In this document: positions 52,316-60,830 of the stretch, in pieces
How positions within the stretch are numbered: position 1 is the stretch's first letter
Layout: each line of letters begins with the position of its first letter
Assembly: GCA_013284265.1 (NCBI GenBank)
Contig: JABTBR010000007.1
Location: 1 to 64,000 of the forward strand
Direction: 5' to 3'
DNA length: 64,000 nt
Origin: Oxalobacteraceae bacterium
GTDB taxonomy: Bacteria; Pseudomonadota; Gammaproteobacteria; Burkholderiales; Burkholderiaceae_D
Notes under the pieces: generated by a model
What the model was told of the DNA's origin: nothing
Databases searched by the model: none
Seen by the model: only the letters and a program-made list of their open reading frames with translations
Translations under genes and position numbers: made by a program

Positions 52316-52708
52316 ATGCTATCCCACGTTTATATCGGCATTCGCGATTTTCCAGCTGCCTTGCGGTTTTATAGTGGCTTGATGGAGGAGATCGGCTGCC
52401 GGCTCAAATTCAGCGATGCCGGCAAACCCTGGGCCGGCTGGATGCCGGCCGATGCGCCGCGTCCGCTGCTGGTGATTGGCGCGCCCTACAACGGCGACGC
52501 GGCCAGCGTGGGCAATGGGCAGATGGTGGCGCTGAATGCGCCGACCCGCGCGGCGGTCGATGCTGCCCACGCGCGTGCACTGGCGCTGGGCGGCGGCTGC
52601 GAAGGCAAGCCGGGCCTGCGGCCCGACTACCATCCCCACTATTACGGTGCCTACTTCCGCGATCCGGATGGGAACAAGCTGTGCGTGGTCTGCCACGACG
52701 CCGTTTGA
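52316..52708 (+). CDS. VOC (glyoxalase/bleomycin resistance) superfamily protein
   Basis: A 130-residue protein with two beta-alpha-beta-beta-beta units: HVYIGIRDFPAALRFYSGLME and the end YGAYFRDPDGNKLCVVCHD. The metal-ligand positions are plausible (His near the N-terminus, Glu/Asp near the C-terminus), so it may be a lyase or isomerase such as lactoylglutathione-lyase-like proteins, but no substrate can be assigned. Divergent from the P450. It converges with the small gene at 52737 with only 28 bases between, the one convergent junction here without the dispersed repeat. Confidence 0.9.
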   Translation: MLSHVYIGIRDFPAALRFYSGLMEEIGCRLKFSDAGKPWAGWMPADAPRPLLVIGAPYNGDAASVGNGQMVALNAPTRAAVDAAHARALALGGGCEGKPGLRPDYHPHYYGAYFRDPDGNKLCVVCHDAV

Positions 52709-52736
52709 AGCGGCGCCGGCAGCCACGCGTAAATCA

Positions 52737-52937
52737 TCAGGCCAGCGCTTCCTTGGCCGCTTCTTCCGGCGTCAGGCCGTCATAAAACTGGTCGGTGAAC
52801 CACTCGACCTGCTCTTCGATATGCTCCTGGGCCTGCTCCACGGTAGCGCCCCCTTTCACCAGGAAGCCCTCCACTTCGATGCACCAGTTGATCAATGCCA
52901 GGGTTTCCGGATCCAGTTCTTCTTTTTTCTTTGCCAT
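52737..52937 (-). CDS. Small acidic conserved-looking protein, unknown function
   Basis: A 66-residue acidic helical protein: MAKKKEELDPETLALINWCI, then EHIEEQVEWFTDQFYDGLTPEEAAKEALA. It has a good ribosome-binding site (AGGAG about 7 bases upstream, as CTCCTGCTAGG on the plus strand side) and coding-like composition. I do not recognise a family and there is no signal peptide or membrane segment. It lies alone between VOC and beta-barrel genes. Confidence 0.75.
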   Translation of the reverse strand: MAKKKEELDPETLALINWCIEVEGFLVKGGATVEQAQEHIEEQVEWFTDQFYDGLTPEEAAKEALA

Positions 52938-53140
52938 GATGAGCTCCTGCTAGGTGAATTTCCCCATAGTGTAACAGCTCGGGCAACGCTGCTCAGAAAC
53001 GCCACTTTTTCAAAAAAACAACATTCCATGTATTAACTTTATTTGCCTTATTGCTAATCGGCATTTAAGATGGCGCCGCTTTCACCCCGCGGCCCTGCCC
53101 CCGGGGCGAACGGACTCTCTTACTTTTACCCGGAATGAAC

Positions 53141-53719
53141 ATGAAAAACACCTTGCTGGCTTGCGCCATTTCCCTGCTGTCCCTGAACGCGGCGCACGCC
53201 GAGGCTGCCAAGCCCCTGCACTTCCTGGTTGGCGCGGGCGTCAGCGCCGGCGGCGACCAGCTGGCCACCGTCGACTACACCAACGGTAGCGAGAGCAAAA
53301 TCCGCGCCGGTTCCGGCCTGGCCCTGCAATTTGGCGCCGAATACCGCGTGTCGCCGGAGTTCACCGTCCAGAGCACGGTCGGCTACCACATCCACTTCAC
53401 CCAACTGGCCAATAACGGCGACGCGAGCTTCTCGCGCATCCCTGTGGAACTGGTCGGCTACTACCACCTCAACAACAATTGGCGCGTGGGCGCGGGTGCT
53501 CGCTGGGTCAGTAGCGCCAAGGTCCATGGCAATGGCGCGGCCAGCAATCTGGAGCAGGATTACCAGAACACCACCGGCGCCATCGTCGAAGCCGAATACC
53601 TGTTCAATTCGCGCTTTGGCGTGAAGGTCCGCGCGGTCAAGGAAGAGTACAAGCCGGAAGGCTCGTCGCATACCTACAGCGGCAACCACGTTGGCGTGAT
53701 CGGTAACTTCTACTTCTAA
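53141..53719 (+). CDS. Outer-membrane beta-barrel protein
   Basis: A 192-residue protein with a signal peptide (MKNTLLACAISLLSLNAAHA, cleaved before EAAK). The mature part consists of alternating strands (LHFLVGAGVSAGG, GLALQFGAEYRVSPEFTVQ, TVGYHIHFTQ, VELVGYYHLNNNWRVGAGARW, GAIVEAEYLFNSRFGVKVR) and ends GVIGNFYF with terminal Phe. This is the layout of a small eight-stranded OmpW/OmpX-type barrel. Two in-frame ATGs exist (53135, 53141); the CCGGA motif sits better for the second. Ligand or role unknown. Confidence 0.88.
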   Translation: MKNTLLACAISLLSLNAAHAEAAKPLHFLVGAGVSAGGDQLATVDYTNGSESKIRAGSGLALQFGAEYRVSPEFTVQSTVGYHIHFTQLANNGDASFSRIPVELVGYYHLNNNWRVGAGARWVSSAKVHGNGAASNLEQDYQNTTGAIVEAEYLFNSRFGVKVRAVKEEYKPEGSSHTYSGNHVGVIGNFYF

Positions 53720-53744
53720 ACTTTAGAAGGCCGGAGACGCCCGC

Positions 53745-53815
53745 TTAAAACCCACGGCTTAACCCTGGGGTCTGACCCGCCGGGTCAGACCCCGGCTCTT
53801 TGCCGTGGGTGTTAA
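53745..53815 (+). repeat. Dispersed palindromic intergenic element, copy R8 (short form)
   Basis: At the convergent junction of the beta-barrel gene and the M16 gene. Left arm TTAAAACCCACGGCTTAACC, central stem GGGGTCTGACCC / GGGTCAGACCCC with apex GCC, right arm CCGGCTCTTTGCCGTGGGTG ending GTTAA. Followed by the flank AGCCGCCGGCCC and a standard intrinsic terminator. Confidence 0.92.
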
Positions 53816-53845
53816 GTCAGCCGCCGGCCCTTTGCCGTCAGTTCC

Positions 53846-53880
53846 AAAAAAATGGGGCGCTTTCACGGCGCCCCATTTTT
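53846..53880. terminator. Bidirectional intrinsic terminator
   Basis: Stem GGGGCGC / GCGCCCC extended by flanking A-tract and T-tract (AAAAAATGGGGCGC, CGCCCCATTTTT), loop TTTCACG or shorter. It directly abuts the M16 stop codon and works in both orientations for the convergent beta-barrel and M16 genes. Confidence 0.9.
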
Positions 53881-56741
53881 TATTTGACAGCTGCTTCCAC
53901 CTTCTCCGGATTCAGCACCACCTGCACATAGTTCTGCATATCGAAGTAGCGCTTTGCGGTCTCCTTCAATTGCTCGGGCGTGATCGCGTTCGCCCGCTCC
54001 TCATACGTCAGCAGCGTAGCTGGATCGCTGCCGTTCACCAGCGCGCTTTGCAGGCCGGCCAGCCAGAAACTGTTCTCGCTGAGCGCGCGGCGGTAGTTCT
54101 TGGACCAGTTGGCCTTGACCTTGTCCAGATCGTCCACCTTCACGCCCGCCAGTTTGACGTCGTCGATCTCGGCGAAGGCCGCAGCGATCACCTTGTCCAC
54201 ATTCTCCGGCCCGCAAGGCAGCGAGATGTTCAGGCTATAACTGCCATACGGATGGCGCGTCAGGCTGCCGCTGATGCCGCCACCATAGATCAAGCCCAGC
54301 TTCTCGCGCAGCACCTCGATCAGGCGGATATTCAGCGTCTCGATCAGCGCCTGCACCCGCATCGCCTCCCCTTCCGAATATTCCGCCGCGCCGCTGAAGG
54401 TGATCGAGATCGTGCTCTTGGCCTCGGTCCCCATCTTCACTTCCTTCTTCACCACGCCGCGCACCGGGCGCACGCCCAGATCGCGGTAAGCCACCGGCAG
54501 CTCGGCCACCGGCAAGGTGCCCAGATAGGTCGCCAGCAGCGGCTTGATCTTGTCCACCTCGAAGCTGCCAACCAGGAAGAAGGTAAAACCGCGCGCGCTC
54601 GACAGGCGGCTGCGATACAGCTCGAAGATACGGTCGAGCTGAAGCTGGTCGAAGTCCTGCTGGCGCGGCACCCGCGGCACCCGCGGATTGCCGCCAAACA
54701 GGGTGGCGACGATGGTGTCGCTGAACACCGCCTCGGGCCGCGACAGGATATTCTTGCTGGCTTCGCGCTGCCGGCCGATGAAGGCGCTGAACAAGGCGCC
54801 ATCCTTGCGCGGCTGGGTCATCTCAAGGTAAGCCAGTTGCAGCATGGTTTCCACGTCGGCGCTGCCGGCCGAACCGGTGACGCTTTCCGACAGGCCGCCG
54901 ATGGTGGCGCCCGCATTGGCGCTCTTGCCCGCCAGGATATTCTGCAGATCGATCGGTGTGTAATCGAGCACGCCCATCTGGCCGACAATGGCGCTGGCAT
55001 AGCGCGCATTCAAAATATCCGCATCGGCGGCCAGCGACTGTCCACCCCAGCGGGTGGAGCCCATCAGCACCTGGTCGTTGCGGAAGGCGGTCGGCTTCAG
55101 CACCACCTTCACGCCATTGCTCAGCGTGAGTTCGGTCGTGCCCAGCGCCGCATTGCTCTTTTCACTGACGATGCCGCCCGACACCAACGGTCGCGCCATC
55201 AGCTGAGTGGCGAATTTTTTCTCTTCGCGCGCCTTCACGCTGGCCTGTTCGGCCTTTTCCACCGCCGCCAGCAGCTCGCTGGTGCTTGGCACCGGCAGCT
55301 CCGGCTTGTCCGAACCGCGGTAGACCACCAGCTTGTTCTGGCCGAAGGGAATCGCCTCGCGCACGGCGGCGTTCACCTCATCGAGCGTGATGCCGGGCAC
55401 CAGCGTGTTGACGTAGCGGCTTTCGTTCTCGATGCCGGGAATCGATTCCTGCTCCAGGAAGTTGCGGATGTACTCGCCCACATAGGCCGAGGAATCGGTC
55501 TTGTCGCGCTCCGCATAGGCGCGCTCCATGCTGCGCACCAGGGTTTTCTTGGCGCGTTCCAGTTCCGAGGCGGTAAAGCCGAACTGGCGCGCGCGCTGGT
55601 CTTCCTGGATCAGCGCATCGATGGCCGGCAGCGCCCCGCCCTTGCCCAGCACCGCGCCGGCGCTGAAGGAACGGTAGCCGCGCACCACCTTGCCCATGCT
55701 GCTGCCGCCCTGGATGAAAGGCGGATTGGCCTGCTGCGTCAGCTCGGCCATGCGCTGGCCCAGCATGGCGCTGTACATGCCATCGACCAGATTGCGGCGG
55801 TACTCGCCCAGCGTGTTGGTCACGGGGCGCGCCTGGATAGGATAGCGGATGAACAGGGAATTGCCGTTCGCCTCACGGTCCGTCACCACCACCGCTTCCG
55901 ACGCGCTGCGTTCGGGGATGCTGGCATAGGTGCGCGGACGCTCGTGCTGGGGATTTTTCAGCGCGCTGAAATGGCTTTCAATCAGGCGCTGGGCTTGGGC
56001 AGGATCGACATCGCCCACCACCACGACCGCCATCAGGTTGGGCCGGTACCAGTCACGGTAAAAGCGCTTGATGGCGTCGTAGCTGAAGCTTTTCAGGATC
56101 TGCTCCTGGCCTATCGGCAGGCGCTGCGCATAGCGCGAACCGTTCAGCAGCTTGGGCAGCAGCACCTTGTTCATGCGGTCTTCCGCGCCCTTCCCCAGCC
56201 GCAGCTCTTCCAGCACGATGCCGCGCTCGCTGTCGATATCGGCATCGTTGAAGGACAGGCCGTGCGCCCAGTCTTCCAGCACCTGGAAGCCGCGCTCCAC
56301 ATTGCCCTTGGCGTCGGTGGGAATCGGCAGCACGTAGACGGTTTCGTCGAAGCTGGTATAGGCATTCAGGTCGGCGCCGAACTTGACGCCGATCGACTGC
56401 AGATAGGACGTCAGTTCGCTGCGCTTGAAATGGGTCGAGCCGTTGAAGGCCATGTGCTCGGTGAAGTGGGCCAGGCCTTGCTGATCGTCGTCTTCCAGGA
56501 TAGAACCGGCTTTGACGACCAGGCGCAGCTCGAGCTTTTTCTCCGGCTTGGCATTACGCTGGATATAGTAAGTCAGACCATTGGCCAGCTTGCCCACCTT
56601 GACCTGCGGTCCGATCGGGAGAACCTGGTCGAGCCGCAGCTCGTCGGCGGCGTTGGCAATGCCCTGGGCCACGCCGGGCGCCAGTAAGGAAGAAGCCAGC
56701 AGCGCGGTGCCGCAGGCGAGTCGCAAAAGTTGAAGAGTCAT
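53880..56741 (-). CDS. M16-family zinc metalloprotease (pitrilysin/insulinase type)
   Basis: A 953-residue secreted protease with an N-terminal signal peptide (LACGTALLASSLLAPGVAQG). The inverted zinc motif HFTEH (His92, Glu95, His96) is followed about 75 residues later by the third ligand in ERGIVLEELRLG. Two M16 half-modules are present, with the second, inactive copy from about residue 510. The two-module size and signal peptide fit periplasmic PqqL/PtrA-like peptidases that degrade peptides. It is divergent from ribB with the FMN riboswitch between. The start at 56741 fits the signal peptide. Confidence 0.94.
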   Translation of the reverse strand: MTLQLLRLACGTALLASSLLAPGVAQGIANAADELRLDQVLPIGPQVKVGKLANGLTYYIQRNAKPEKKLELRLVVKAGSILEDDDQQGLAHFTEHMAFNGSTHFKRSELTSYLQSIGVKFGADLNAYTSFDETVYVLPIPTDAKGNVERGFQVLEDWAHGLSFNDADIDSERGIVLEELRLGKGAEDRMNKVLLPKLLNGSRYAQRLPIGQEQILKSFSYDAIKRFYRDWYRPNLMAVVVVGDVDPAQAQRLIESHFSALKNPQHERPRTYASIPERSASEAVVVTDREANGNSLFIRYPIQARPVTNTLGEYRRNLVDGMYSAMLGQRMAELTQQANPPFIQGGSSMGKVVRGYRSFSAGAVLGKGGALPAIDALIQEDQRARQFGFTASELERAKKTLVRSMERAYAERDKTDSSAYVGEYIRNFLEQESIPGIENESRYVNTLVPGITLDEVNAAVREAIPFGQNKLVVYRGSDKPELPVPSTSELLAAVEKAEQASVKAREEKKFATQLMARPLVSGGIVSEKSNAALGTTELTLSNGVKVVLKPTAFRNDQVLMGSTRWGGQSLAADADILNARYASAIVGQMGVLDYTPIDLQNILAGKSANAGATIGGLSESVTGSAGSADVETMLQLAYLEMTQPRKDGALFSAFIGRQREASKNILSRPEAVFSDTIVATLFGGNPRVPRVPRQQDFDQLQLDRIFELYRSRLSSARGFTFFLVGSFEVDKIKPLLATYLGTLPVAELPVAYRDLGVRPVRGVVKKEVKMGTEAKSTISITFSGAAEYSEGEAMRVQALIETLNIRLIEVLREKLGLIYGGGISGSLTRHPYGSYSLNISLPCGPENVDKVIAAAFAEIDDVKLAGVKVDDLDKVKANWSKNYRRALSENSFWLAGLQSALVNGSDPATLLTYEERANAITPEQLKETAKRYFDMQNYVQVVLNPEKVEAAVK

Positions 56742-56840
56742 TCAATCGCCGGAAGAATTCAGGAAGCGCCTACAGTACACTGAAATCGGAAAATTGGGAT
56801 AGAATCGCCGAGGCCTGCCAACCGGCAGGTACAACAATAC

Positions 56841-56984
56841 GTCTTCGGGGCGGGGTGCGATTCCCCACCGGCGGTAAGTTCGGCAACGAACAAGCCCGCG
56901 AGCGCCTTCCGGCTTGGCTGGTGGAAGGGTCAGCAGATCTGGTGTGACTCCAGAGCCGACGGTATAGTCCGGATGAAAGAAGAT
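56841..56984 (+). ncRNA. FMN riboswitch (RFN element)
   Basis: The conserved RFN core is present in order: GTCTTCGGGGCGGGGTG, GATTCCCCACCGGCGGTAAG, CCCGCGAGCGCC, GGTCAGCAGATCTGGTG, CTCCAGAGCCGACGGTATAG and TCCGGATGAAAGAAGA. The element precedes ribB by about 100 bases on the same strand and is known to repress riboflavin synthesis genes when FMN binds. The remaining space before ribB could hold the expression platform; no clear terminator stem is obvious, so translation control is as likely as attenuation. Confidence 0.96.
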
Positions 56985-57086
56985 GTGCGGTAACGCGGCC
57001 TCCCGCATCGAGCGATCGATGGCGGGAGCCGTGCGTATTCGCTTGCCCTGTCGCGTTTTTCGCCTTTGATGCGAGGAGCGTTTCCC

Positions 57087-57725
57087 ATGTTAGTCAATTC
57101 TGTATCCCTTACCTCCACCGATCTGGAAGGCCGCATCCACGCGGCACTGGAAGCCATGCGCGCCGGCGTGCCGGTGATTCTGCTTGACGATTTCGACCGC
57201 GAGAACGAAGCGGACCTGATCATCGCCACCGACCGGCTTACCGTCGAGACGATGGCCTTGATGATCCGTGAATGCAGCGGCATCGTTTGCCTGTGCCTGA
57301 CGGCCGACAAGGTGCGTTCGCTGGAGCTGCCGCCGATGGCGGCCGACAACGGCAGCCGCTATGGCACGCCGTTCACGGTATCGATCGAGGCGCGCGATGG
57401 CGTGAGCACCGGTGTGTCTGCGCTTGACCGGGTGACGACGGTGCGGGCGGCGGTGGCGCCGAATGCCCAGCCGGCCGATCTGGTTCATCCGGGCCATGTG
57501 TTCCCGCTGCGCGCCACGCCGGGCGGTGTGCTGGCGCGGGCTGGCCATACCGAAGGCTCGGTCGATCTGGCCACGATGGCGGGGCTGACGCCGGCCGCCG
57601 TGCTGTGTGAGTTGATGAACCCGGACGGCACCATGATGCGGGGGGATGATATTGAGCGCTTCGCCGAATTGCATGGAATGCCGATCCTGACGATCGCCGA
57701 GATGATTGCCTGGCGTAGCCGGTAA
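57087..57725 (+). CDS. ribB: 3,4-dihydroxy-2-butanone-4-phosphate synthase
   Basis: A 212-residue enzyme of riboflavin synthesis that converts ribulose 5-phosphate to 3,4-dihydroxy-2-butanone 4-phosphate. The motifs are [19 protein letters not shown] (metal and substrate binding), [30 protein letters not shown] and [28 protein letters not shown]. There is no GTP cyclohydrolase II domain, so this is a free-standing RibB. The start at 57087 has GAGGAG eight bases upstream, better than the earlier in-frame ATG at 57069. Control is by the FMN riboswitch upstream. Confidence 0.96.
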   Translation: MLVNSVSLTSTDLEGRIHAALEAMRAGVPVILLDDFDRENEADLIIATDRLTVETMALMIRECSGIVCLCLTADKVRSLELPPMAADNGSRYGTPFTVSIEARDGVSTGVSALDRVTTVRAAVAPNAQPADLVHPGHVFPLRATPGGVLARAGHTEGSVDLATMAGLTPAAVLCELMNPDGTMMRGDDIERFAELHGMPILTIAEMIAWRSR

Positions 57726-57753
57726 TATTACATTAGGCATGCCACGACGCTCG

Positions 57754-57859
57754 TAAAAACCCACGGCAAAGAGCCGGGGGCCTGTCCCACAGGGACAGGC
57801 GGGGCGCAGCCCCTCCCCGGACCCTGGGTCAGACCCCAGGGTTACGCCCTGGGTTTTAA
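57754..57859 (-). repeat. Dispersed palindromic intergenic element, copy R9 (long form)
   Basis: Long copy between two same-strand genes, ribB and the ABC substrate-binding gene. On the plus strand it starts AAAAACCCACGGCAAAGAGC and ends CAGGGTTACGCCCTGGGTTT, i.e. arms reversed relative to R4 and R7. The inner cassette (CCTGTCCC/GGGACAGG, GGGGC/GCCCC, CTCCCCGGACCC) reads in the same plus-strand direction as in R4 and R7. As a whole it is the reverse complement of R2. The following 200 bases up to 58061 hold nothing else I can identify beyond the promoter region of the ABC operon. Confidence 0.9.
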
Positions 57860-58061
57860 ATACTACCCCCGGCCCGCCAGCACCATCCCCTTTTCAATTG
57901 GCGGAACTCCGCAGCGCCATGCTGTTTCGATTCTGGTTTTCCGCGCAATTTCAAACCTTCGCCTCTCCCACCCTCATACAAATCAAGCACTTAACAACAA
58001 GTCTCACGCTGGCATGAAAGCTGCAATGTTCTCCGGTACAACAACCATATTGGAGACCAGC

Positions 58062-59030
58062 ATGTCAAAGTTCCGCCGCCTATCCCTCCTGGCCGCCCTC
58101 ACCCTCGTTTCCGCCGCCCAGGCGCAAGACGTGGTACGGCTCGGGAATCTCAAATTCGCCCACTACGGCGCCGTTTCCTACATCAAGGAAATCGCCCCCC
58201 AGTGCGGCATCAAGGTCGAGGAACACGTCTTCGCCAAAGGCCCGGACGTGATGCAGGCCATCCTCGCCGGTGAGCTCGATGTCGGCGCCACCGCCTCGGA
58301 AGCAGCCATCTCCGGCCGCGCCAACGGCGCGCCCATCTACGTCGTCGCCGGTTTCGCCAAAGGCGGCGCGCGCCTGGTCGCGCGCCCCGACGCGAACATC
58401 AAATCGGTCAAGGACCTCAAAGGCAAGAAGGTCGGTGTCACCCGCGGCGGCATCCACGAGGTGCTGCTGATCGCCGAGCTGGCGCAGCACGGCCTGACGT
58501 CCTCCGACCAGCCGGGCAAGGACGTGCAGCTGGTGTTCCTCGCCTTCGCCGACCTGAATCAGGCGCTGATGGGCAAGAACCTCGACGCAATCATGCAAAG
58601 CGAACCGCAATCCTCGCAGGCGATCAACAAGGGCTACGGCATGGAAGTGATGAAGCCCTACGACACGCCGATCGGCGCGCCGGTACGCACCCTGGTCATG
58701 AGCGAGAAGTTCTACAAGGAGCGCCGCGCCGTCGCCGCCAAGTTCATGAACTGTTTCGTGCAGGCGACCCGCCTGTTCATCGACAAGCAGGCCGTGGCCG
58801 AAAAATATGTACGCGAGACCATCTTCAAGAGCCAGATCAGCAAGGATGACTTCGACGACGCCATCAGCAATTCGCCTTACACCTACGACATCACGCCCGA
58901 GCATATCCAGATCACCACCGACGTGATGGCCAAATTCGGCACCGGCAGGATGCGCACGCCGCCGCTGGCCAAGGACTGGGTCAAGACCGACCTGCTCGAC
59001 GCGGCCAAAAAATCCCTCAACATCCACTGA
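58062..59030 (+). CDS. NitT/TauT-type ABC transporter substrate-binding protein
   Basis: A 322-residue periplasmic protein with a signal peptide (LSLLAALTLVSAAQAQDVV). The fold is that of nitrate/sulfonate/taurine-type binding proteins: VRLGNLKFAHYGAVSYIKEI, VFAKGPDVMQAILAGELDVGATASEA, VAGFAKGGARLVARPDANI, VKDLKGKKVGVTRGGIHEV. The ATG at 58062 has GGAG seven bases upstream. The ligand is not determined; thiamine-precursor, sulfonate and aromatic-acid binders all share this fold. It is followed after 11 bases by the permease. Confidence 0.92.
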   Translation: MSKFRRLSLLAALTLVSAAQAQDVVRLGNLKFAHYGAVSYIKEIAPQCGIKVEEHVFAKGPDVMQAILAGELDVGATASEAAISGRANGAPIYVVAGFAKGGARLVARPDANIKSVKDLKGKKVGVTRGGIHEVLLIAELAQHGLTSSDQPGKDVQLVFLAFADLNQALMGKNLDAIMQSEPQSSQAINKGYGMEVMKPYDTPIGAPVRTLVMSEKFYKERRAVAAKFMNCFVQATRLFIDKQAVAEKYVRETIFKSQISKDDFDDAISNSPYTYDITPEHIQITTDVMAKFGTGRMRTPPLAKDWVKTDLLDAAKKSLNIH

Positions 59031-59041
59031 GCGAGGACAGC

Positions 59042-59863
59042 ATGACACAGCAAAACTGGCGCGGACATGCCACCGGCATGATCGTTCCCATCGTCGTCGT
59101 CGCGCTCTGGCAGGCCAGCGCCATGCTCGGATGGGTCAACCCGCAGGTACTCCCTTCGCCGCTGGCGGTGCTGCACAAATGGTTCGAGTACCTGCTGCCG
59201 CTCACGCCATATGACGGCGCGGCCGGCTCCTGGCTGGTCTGGGCCTTCTCCGGCGAGCTAATGATCGATACCGTCGGCAGCATGTACCGCGTGGTGGTCG
59301 GCTTCGCGATCGGCGCCGGCCTGGCCTTGCCGCTGGGCCTGATGATGGGATCGAATAAGCGTATCTATGCCTGGCTCAATCCGCTGATGCAGCTGCTGCG
59401 GCCCATCCCTCCCATCGCCTATATTCCGCTGGCCATCCTGTGGTTCGGCCTGGGCAACGCGCCGGCCGTGTTCCTGATCGCGCTGGGCGCCTTCTTCCCG
59501 GTGCTGATGAACACCATCGCCGGCGTGCGCCAGGTCGACGGCATCTACCTGCGCGCCGCGCGCAATCTCGGCGTGAGCGAGCGCACCATGTTCATCCGCG
59601 TCATGCTGCCAGCCGCCGTGCCTTACATCCTCGCTGGTGTACGCATCGGCATCGGCACCGCCTTCATCGTGGTGATCGTCTCCGAGATGATCGCCGTCAG
59701 TAACGGCCTCGGTTTCCGCATTCTCGAAGCGCGCGAATACTTCTGGTCCGACAAAATCATCGCCGGCATGATCAGCATCGGCATGCTGGGTCTCGCCATC
59801 GACATCGCCATGAACAAACTGAATAACTATCTGCTGCGCTGGCACCGTGGCCTGGAGAATTGA
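59042..59863 (+). CDS. ABC transporter permease (NitT/TauT family)
   Basis: A 273-residue inner-membrane protein with about six to seven helices. The EAA-like coupling loop is AARNLGVSERTMFIRVMLPAAVPYI, and the core LRPIPPIAYIPLAILWFGLGNAPAVFLIALGAFFPVLMNTI is typical of TauC/SsuC. The last residues form a cytosolic tail (RWHRGLEN). The ATPase gene starts one base after its stop codon, so the operon is compact. Confidence 0.94.
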   Translation: MTQQNWRGHATGMIVPIVVVALWQASAMLGWVNPQVLPSPLAVLHKWFEYLLPLTPYDGAAGSWLVWAFSGELMIDTVGSMYRVVVGFAIGAGLALPLGLMMGSNKRIYAWLNPLMQLLRPIPPIAYIPLAILWFGLGNAPAVFLIALGAFFPVLMNTIAGVRQVDGIYLRAARNLGVSERTMFIRVMLPAAVPYILAGVRIGIGTAFIVVIVSEMIAVSNGLGFRILEAREYFWSDKIIAGMISIGMLGLAIDIAMNKLNNYLLRWHRGLEN

Positions 59864-59864
59864 A

Positions 59865-60662
59865 ATGAACCCATCCCACATCACAGTCAATGGCGTCAAC
59901 AAGATCTTCAAGACCGGCGGCAACGAAGTCGTCGCGCTGAAGGACATCACGCTGGAGATCCCGCAAGGCCAGTTCGTCTGCCTGCTGGGACCTTCCGGCT
60001 GCGGCAAATCGACGCTGCTCAACGCCATCGCCGGCTTCGCGCTGCCATCCAGCGGCACCATCGTCGCCGACGGCCAGCTGGTGACCGGCCCCGGCCCCGA
60101 GCGCGGCATGGTGTTCCAGGAATACGCGCTGTTCCCCTGGATGACGGTGGAAAAGAACATCGCCTTCGGCCTGGAAATCAAGGGCATGGCGCAGGCGCAG
60201 ATCAACGCCAAGGTCGACCAGTTGCTGGGAATGCTGTCCTTGAGCGACTTCCGTCATCGTTTTCCGAAGGACCTGTCGGGCGGCATGCGCCAGCGCGTGG
60301 CGATCGCGCGGGTATTGGCGCTGGACTCGCCGATCATGCTGATGGACGAACCGTTTGGCGCGCTCGATGCGCTGACCCGGCGCAATCTGCAGGATGAGCT
60401 ACTGCGCATCTGGGCGGAGCTGAAGAAAACCATCATCTTCGTCACCCACAGCATTGAGGAAGCGATTTATCTGGCGGACCGGATTGTCGTGATGACGTAT
60501 CGGCCCGGCACCGTCAAGCGCGACCTGATGGTCGATCTGCCGCGCCTGCGCGACCCGTCGGCAGCAGCCTTCAATACCCTGAAGCGCGAGCTGGGGCAGT
60601 TGGTGATGGAGGAGCAGCAGCGCCATCACACGGACGAGCTGCGCATGGCGGCGGTCGATTAG
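59865..60662 (+). CDS. ABC transporter ATP-binding protein (NitT/TauT family)
   Basis: A 265-residue ATPase: Walker A GPSGCGKST, Q-loop VFQEYALFPWMTV, signature LSGGMRQRVAIARVLA, Walker B IMLMDEPFGALDALT and H-loop VTHSIEEA. The ATG at 59865 (MNPSHITVNG) has GGAG eight bases upstream; the frame opens earlier inside the permease. With the permease and binding protein it forms a complete uptake system for an unidentified small anion or aromatic compound. Confidence 0.95.
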   Translation: MNPSHITVNGVNKIFKTGGNEVVALKDITLEIPQGQFVCLLGPSGCGKSTLLNAIAGFALPSSGTIVADGQLVTGPGPERGMVFQEYALFPWMTVEKNIAFGLEIKGMAQAQINAKVDQLLGMLSLSDFRHRFPKDLSGGMRQRVAIARVLALDSPIMLMDEPFGALDALTRRNLQDELLRIWAELKKTIIFVTHSIEEAIYLADRIVVMTYRPGTVKRDLMVDLPRLRDPSAAAFNTLKRELGQLVMEEQQRHHTDELRMAAVD

Positions 60663-60692
60663 ACTTGCAGCTCGCGGGCCGGCGGCGGCTGC

Positions 60693-60761
60693 AAAAAACC
60701 CACGGCCGAAATCTGGGGTCAGACCCGACGGGTCTGACCCCGGCTCTTTGCCGTGGGTTCA
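60693..60761 (+). repeat. Dispersed palindromic intergenic element, copy R10 (short form)
   Basis: Between the ABC ATPase gene and the sensor kinase gene, which lie on the same strand. Left arm AAAAAACCCACGGCCGAAAT, central stem GGGGTCAGACCC / GGGTCTGACCCC with apex GAC (same as R6), right arm CCGGCTCTTTGCCGTGGGTT. Flanked by GGGCCGGCGGCGGC before and GCGCCGCCGGCACATTCAA after. Confidence 0.92.
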
Positions 60762-60830
60762 AGCGGGCGCCGCCGGCACATTCAAGCCGCCACGTGCAGT
60801 AGAATCCGCTAGCTGACCGTGGAAAACCCA

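Noticed and set aside
53805..56687. 960-residue plus-strand open frame opposite the M16 protease
   Set aside because: It is a mirror of the high-GC codon pattern of the real gene (rich in His, Gln, Arg and Ala), has no domain motifs, and the minus-strand frame has a signal peptide and zinc motif.
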